6,282 nucleotides of DNA. Origin: an uncultured Panacagrimonas sp. (GTDB taxonomy: Bacteria; Pseudomonadota; Gammaproteobacteria; Nevskiales; Nevskiaceae). The notes beneath the pieces are model-generated. The model was not told where the DNA came from, searched no databases, and saw nothing but the letters and a program-made list of their open reading frames with translations. Positions 5,568-6,282 of the stretch are shown here, piece by piece; the stretch's first letter is position 1, and the number at the start of each line of letters is the position of its first letter. The position numbers and the translations under genes were made by a program. Where the stretch lies: NCBI GenBank assembly GCA_946481265.1, contig CAMLNE010000252.1, forward strand, positions 1 through 6,282. Reading direction: 5' to 3'.

Positions 5568-6282
5568 ATGCATGTCGGAGCCTGCCCCATCTTCCAGGCC
5601 ATCGGCCGCAAGGACGACGCCGAGATCTACCGCAACGAACTGCGCCTGGGCGACCTGATCGAGCCACTCGGATTCGACTCCCTGTGGGGTGTCGAACACC
5701 ACTTCACCGACTACACGATGTGCCCGGACGTGTTCCAGCACCTCGCGTACTTCGCAGGCCGCACGCGCAGGGTCCAGCTCGGCTCGATGGTCGTCGTGCT
5801 GCCCTGGAACGATCCGATGCGCGTCGCCGAGAAGGTGTCGATGCTCGATCACCAGAGCAACGGCCGCGCGATCCTTGGCGTGGGCCGTGGCCTGGGTCGC
5901 GTCGAGTTCGAAGGCTTCGGCGTGGACCAGAACGAGAGTCGCCCGCGCTTCATCGAGTCTGCCGAGATGGTGCTCGAAGGACTCGAGCGGGGCTGGTGCG
6001 AGTACGACGGGGAGTTCATCAAGCAGGCGCGACGCGACATCCGTCCGCGACCGCTCAGGGGGTTCCGCGGACGCTCCTACGCCGCGGCGATGTCGCCGGA
6101 GTCCCAACCGATCATGGCGCGCCTGGGAGTGGGCCTGCTGGTCATCCCGATGAAGCCCTGGGAGGTCCACGCAGCCGAGATCGAGGCCTATCGAACCGCG
6201 TACCGCCAGTATCAGAACACCGAGGCGCCCGCGCCCTGGATCACCAGCTGGGTGTTCTGCGACGACGACGCCGCGCGTGCCG
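5568..6282 (+). CDS. Luciferase-like flavin monooxygenase, 5' part (cut by window end)
   Basis: An open frame of 238 codons runs from ATG 5568 to the window edge without a stop. GGAG at 5557-5560 lies seven bases upstream. The protein is a luciferase-like monooxygenase (LLM) barrel: starts MHVGACPIFQ, then LIEPLGFDSLW-GVEHHF with E43-H-H-F46, LGSMVVVLPWNDP (71-83), the family signature AEKVSMLDHQSNGR (87-100) and LGVGRG (103-108), and F128-I-E-x-x-E-M. Such proteins use FMNH2 or F420 in soluble two-component systems; which one is not decidable here. Family members are usually 330-380 aa, so roughly a third is missing. It lies 175 bp after acxC in the same direction; joint transcription is possible, as no clear terminator separates them. 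Substrate unknown: a ketone or related compound of the acx pathway is only inferred from position. Confidence 0.85.
   Translation, partial: MHVGACPIFQAIGRKDDAEIYRNELRLGDLIEPLGFDSLWGVEHHFTDYTMCPDVFQHLAYFAGRTRRVQLGSMVVVLPWNDPMRVAEKVSMLDHQSNGRAILGVGRGLGRVEFEGFGVDQNESRPRFIESAEMVLEGLERGWCEYDGEFIKQARRDIRPRPLRGFRGRSYAAAMSPESQPIMARLGVGLLVIPMKPWEVHAAEIEAYRTAYRQYQNTEAPAPWITSWVFCDDDAARA

Noticed and set aside
5466..6170. Antisense frame (234 codons) opposite the monooxygenase
   Set aside because: The + strand frame has clear luciferase-like motifs and a Shine-Dalgarno; the antisense product has none.

Overview
The window is GC-rich (about two thirds G+C by eye), densely coded on the + strand, and looks like the chromosome of a high-GC proteobacterium. 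The gene starts carry good Shine-Dalgarno sequences and third codon positions are mostly G or C. The exact taxon cannot be read from the sequence. No rRNA, tRNA, CRISPR array, transposase or integrase is visible.

Layout. Positions 1-234 are a non-coding leader with several small repeats and palindromes, ending in a hairpin that covers the ribosome binding site of the first gene. Three genes follow in the order and sizes of an ATP-dependent acetone carboxylase: acxA (235-2394, beta, HyuA/ASKHA-type ATPase subunit, 719 aa), acxB (2528-4876, alpha, HyuB-type metal subunit, 782 aa) and acxC (4889-5392, small gamma subunit, 167 aa). Between acxA and acxB lies a 133-bp gap that holds a 43-codon reading frame; its ends overlap the acxA stop codon and the acxB start region. 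After a 175-bp gap rich in inverted repeats comes the 5' part of a luciferase-like flavin monooxygenase gene (5568 to the window end), cut by the window edge.

How the genes work together. By family knowledge, the three Acx subunits form an (alpha-beta-gamma)2 enzyme. ATP is used in AcxA to activate ketone and bicarbonate, and C-C bond formation takes place at the Mn site of AcxB, giving a beta-keto acid (acetoacetate from acetone). The phosphate-binding motifs of AcxA and the His/Asp/His metal ligands of AcxB are present, so the enzyme is probably active. The true ketone is not proven; acetone is the default, and a larger ketone is possible. The monooxygenase may act on the same substrate family, but this is inference from proximity.

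Most unusual points: (1) AcxC lacks most of the cysteines that form the zinc site in the characterised acetone carboxylase; (2) AcxB has a histone H1-like, Lys/Ala/Arg-rich N-terminal tail; (3) the first gene has an 8-bp hairpin sequestering its Shine-Dalgarno; (4) a stop/start-overlapping small ORF bridges acxA and acxB; (5) two 12-bp perfect palindromes with the same GCCGGC core sit about 40 bp upstream of acxA and of the monooxygenase gene.
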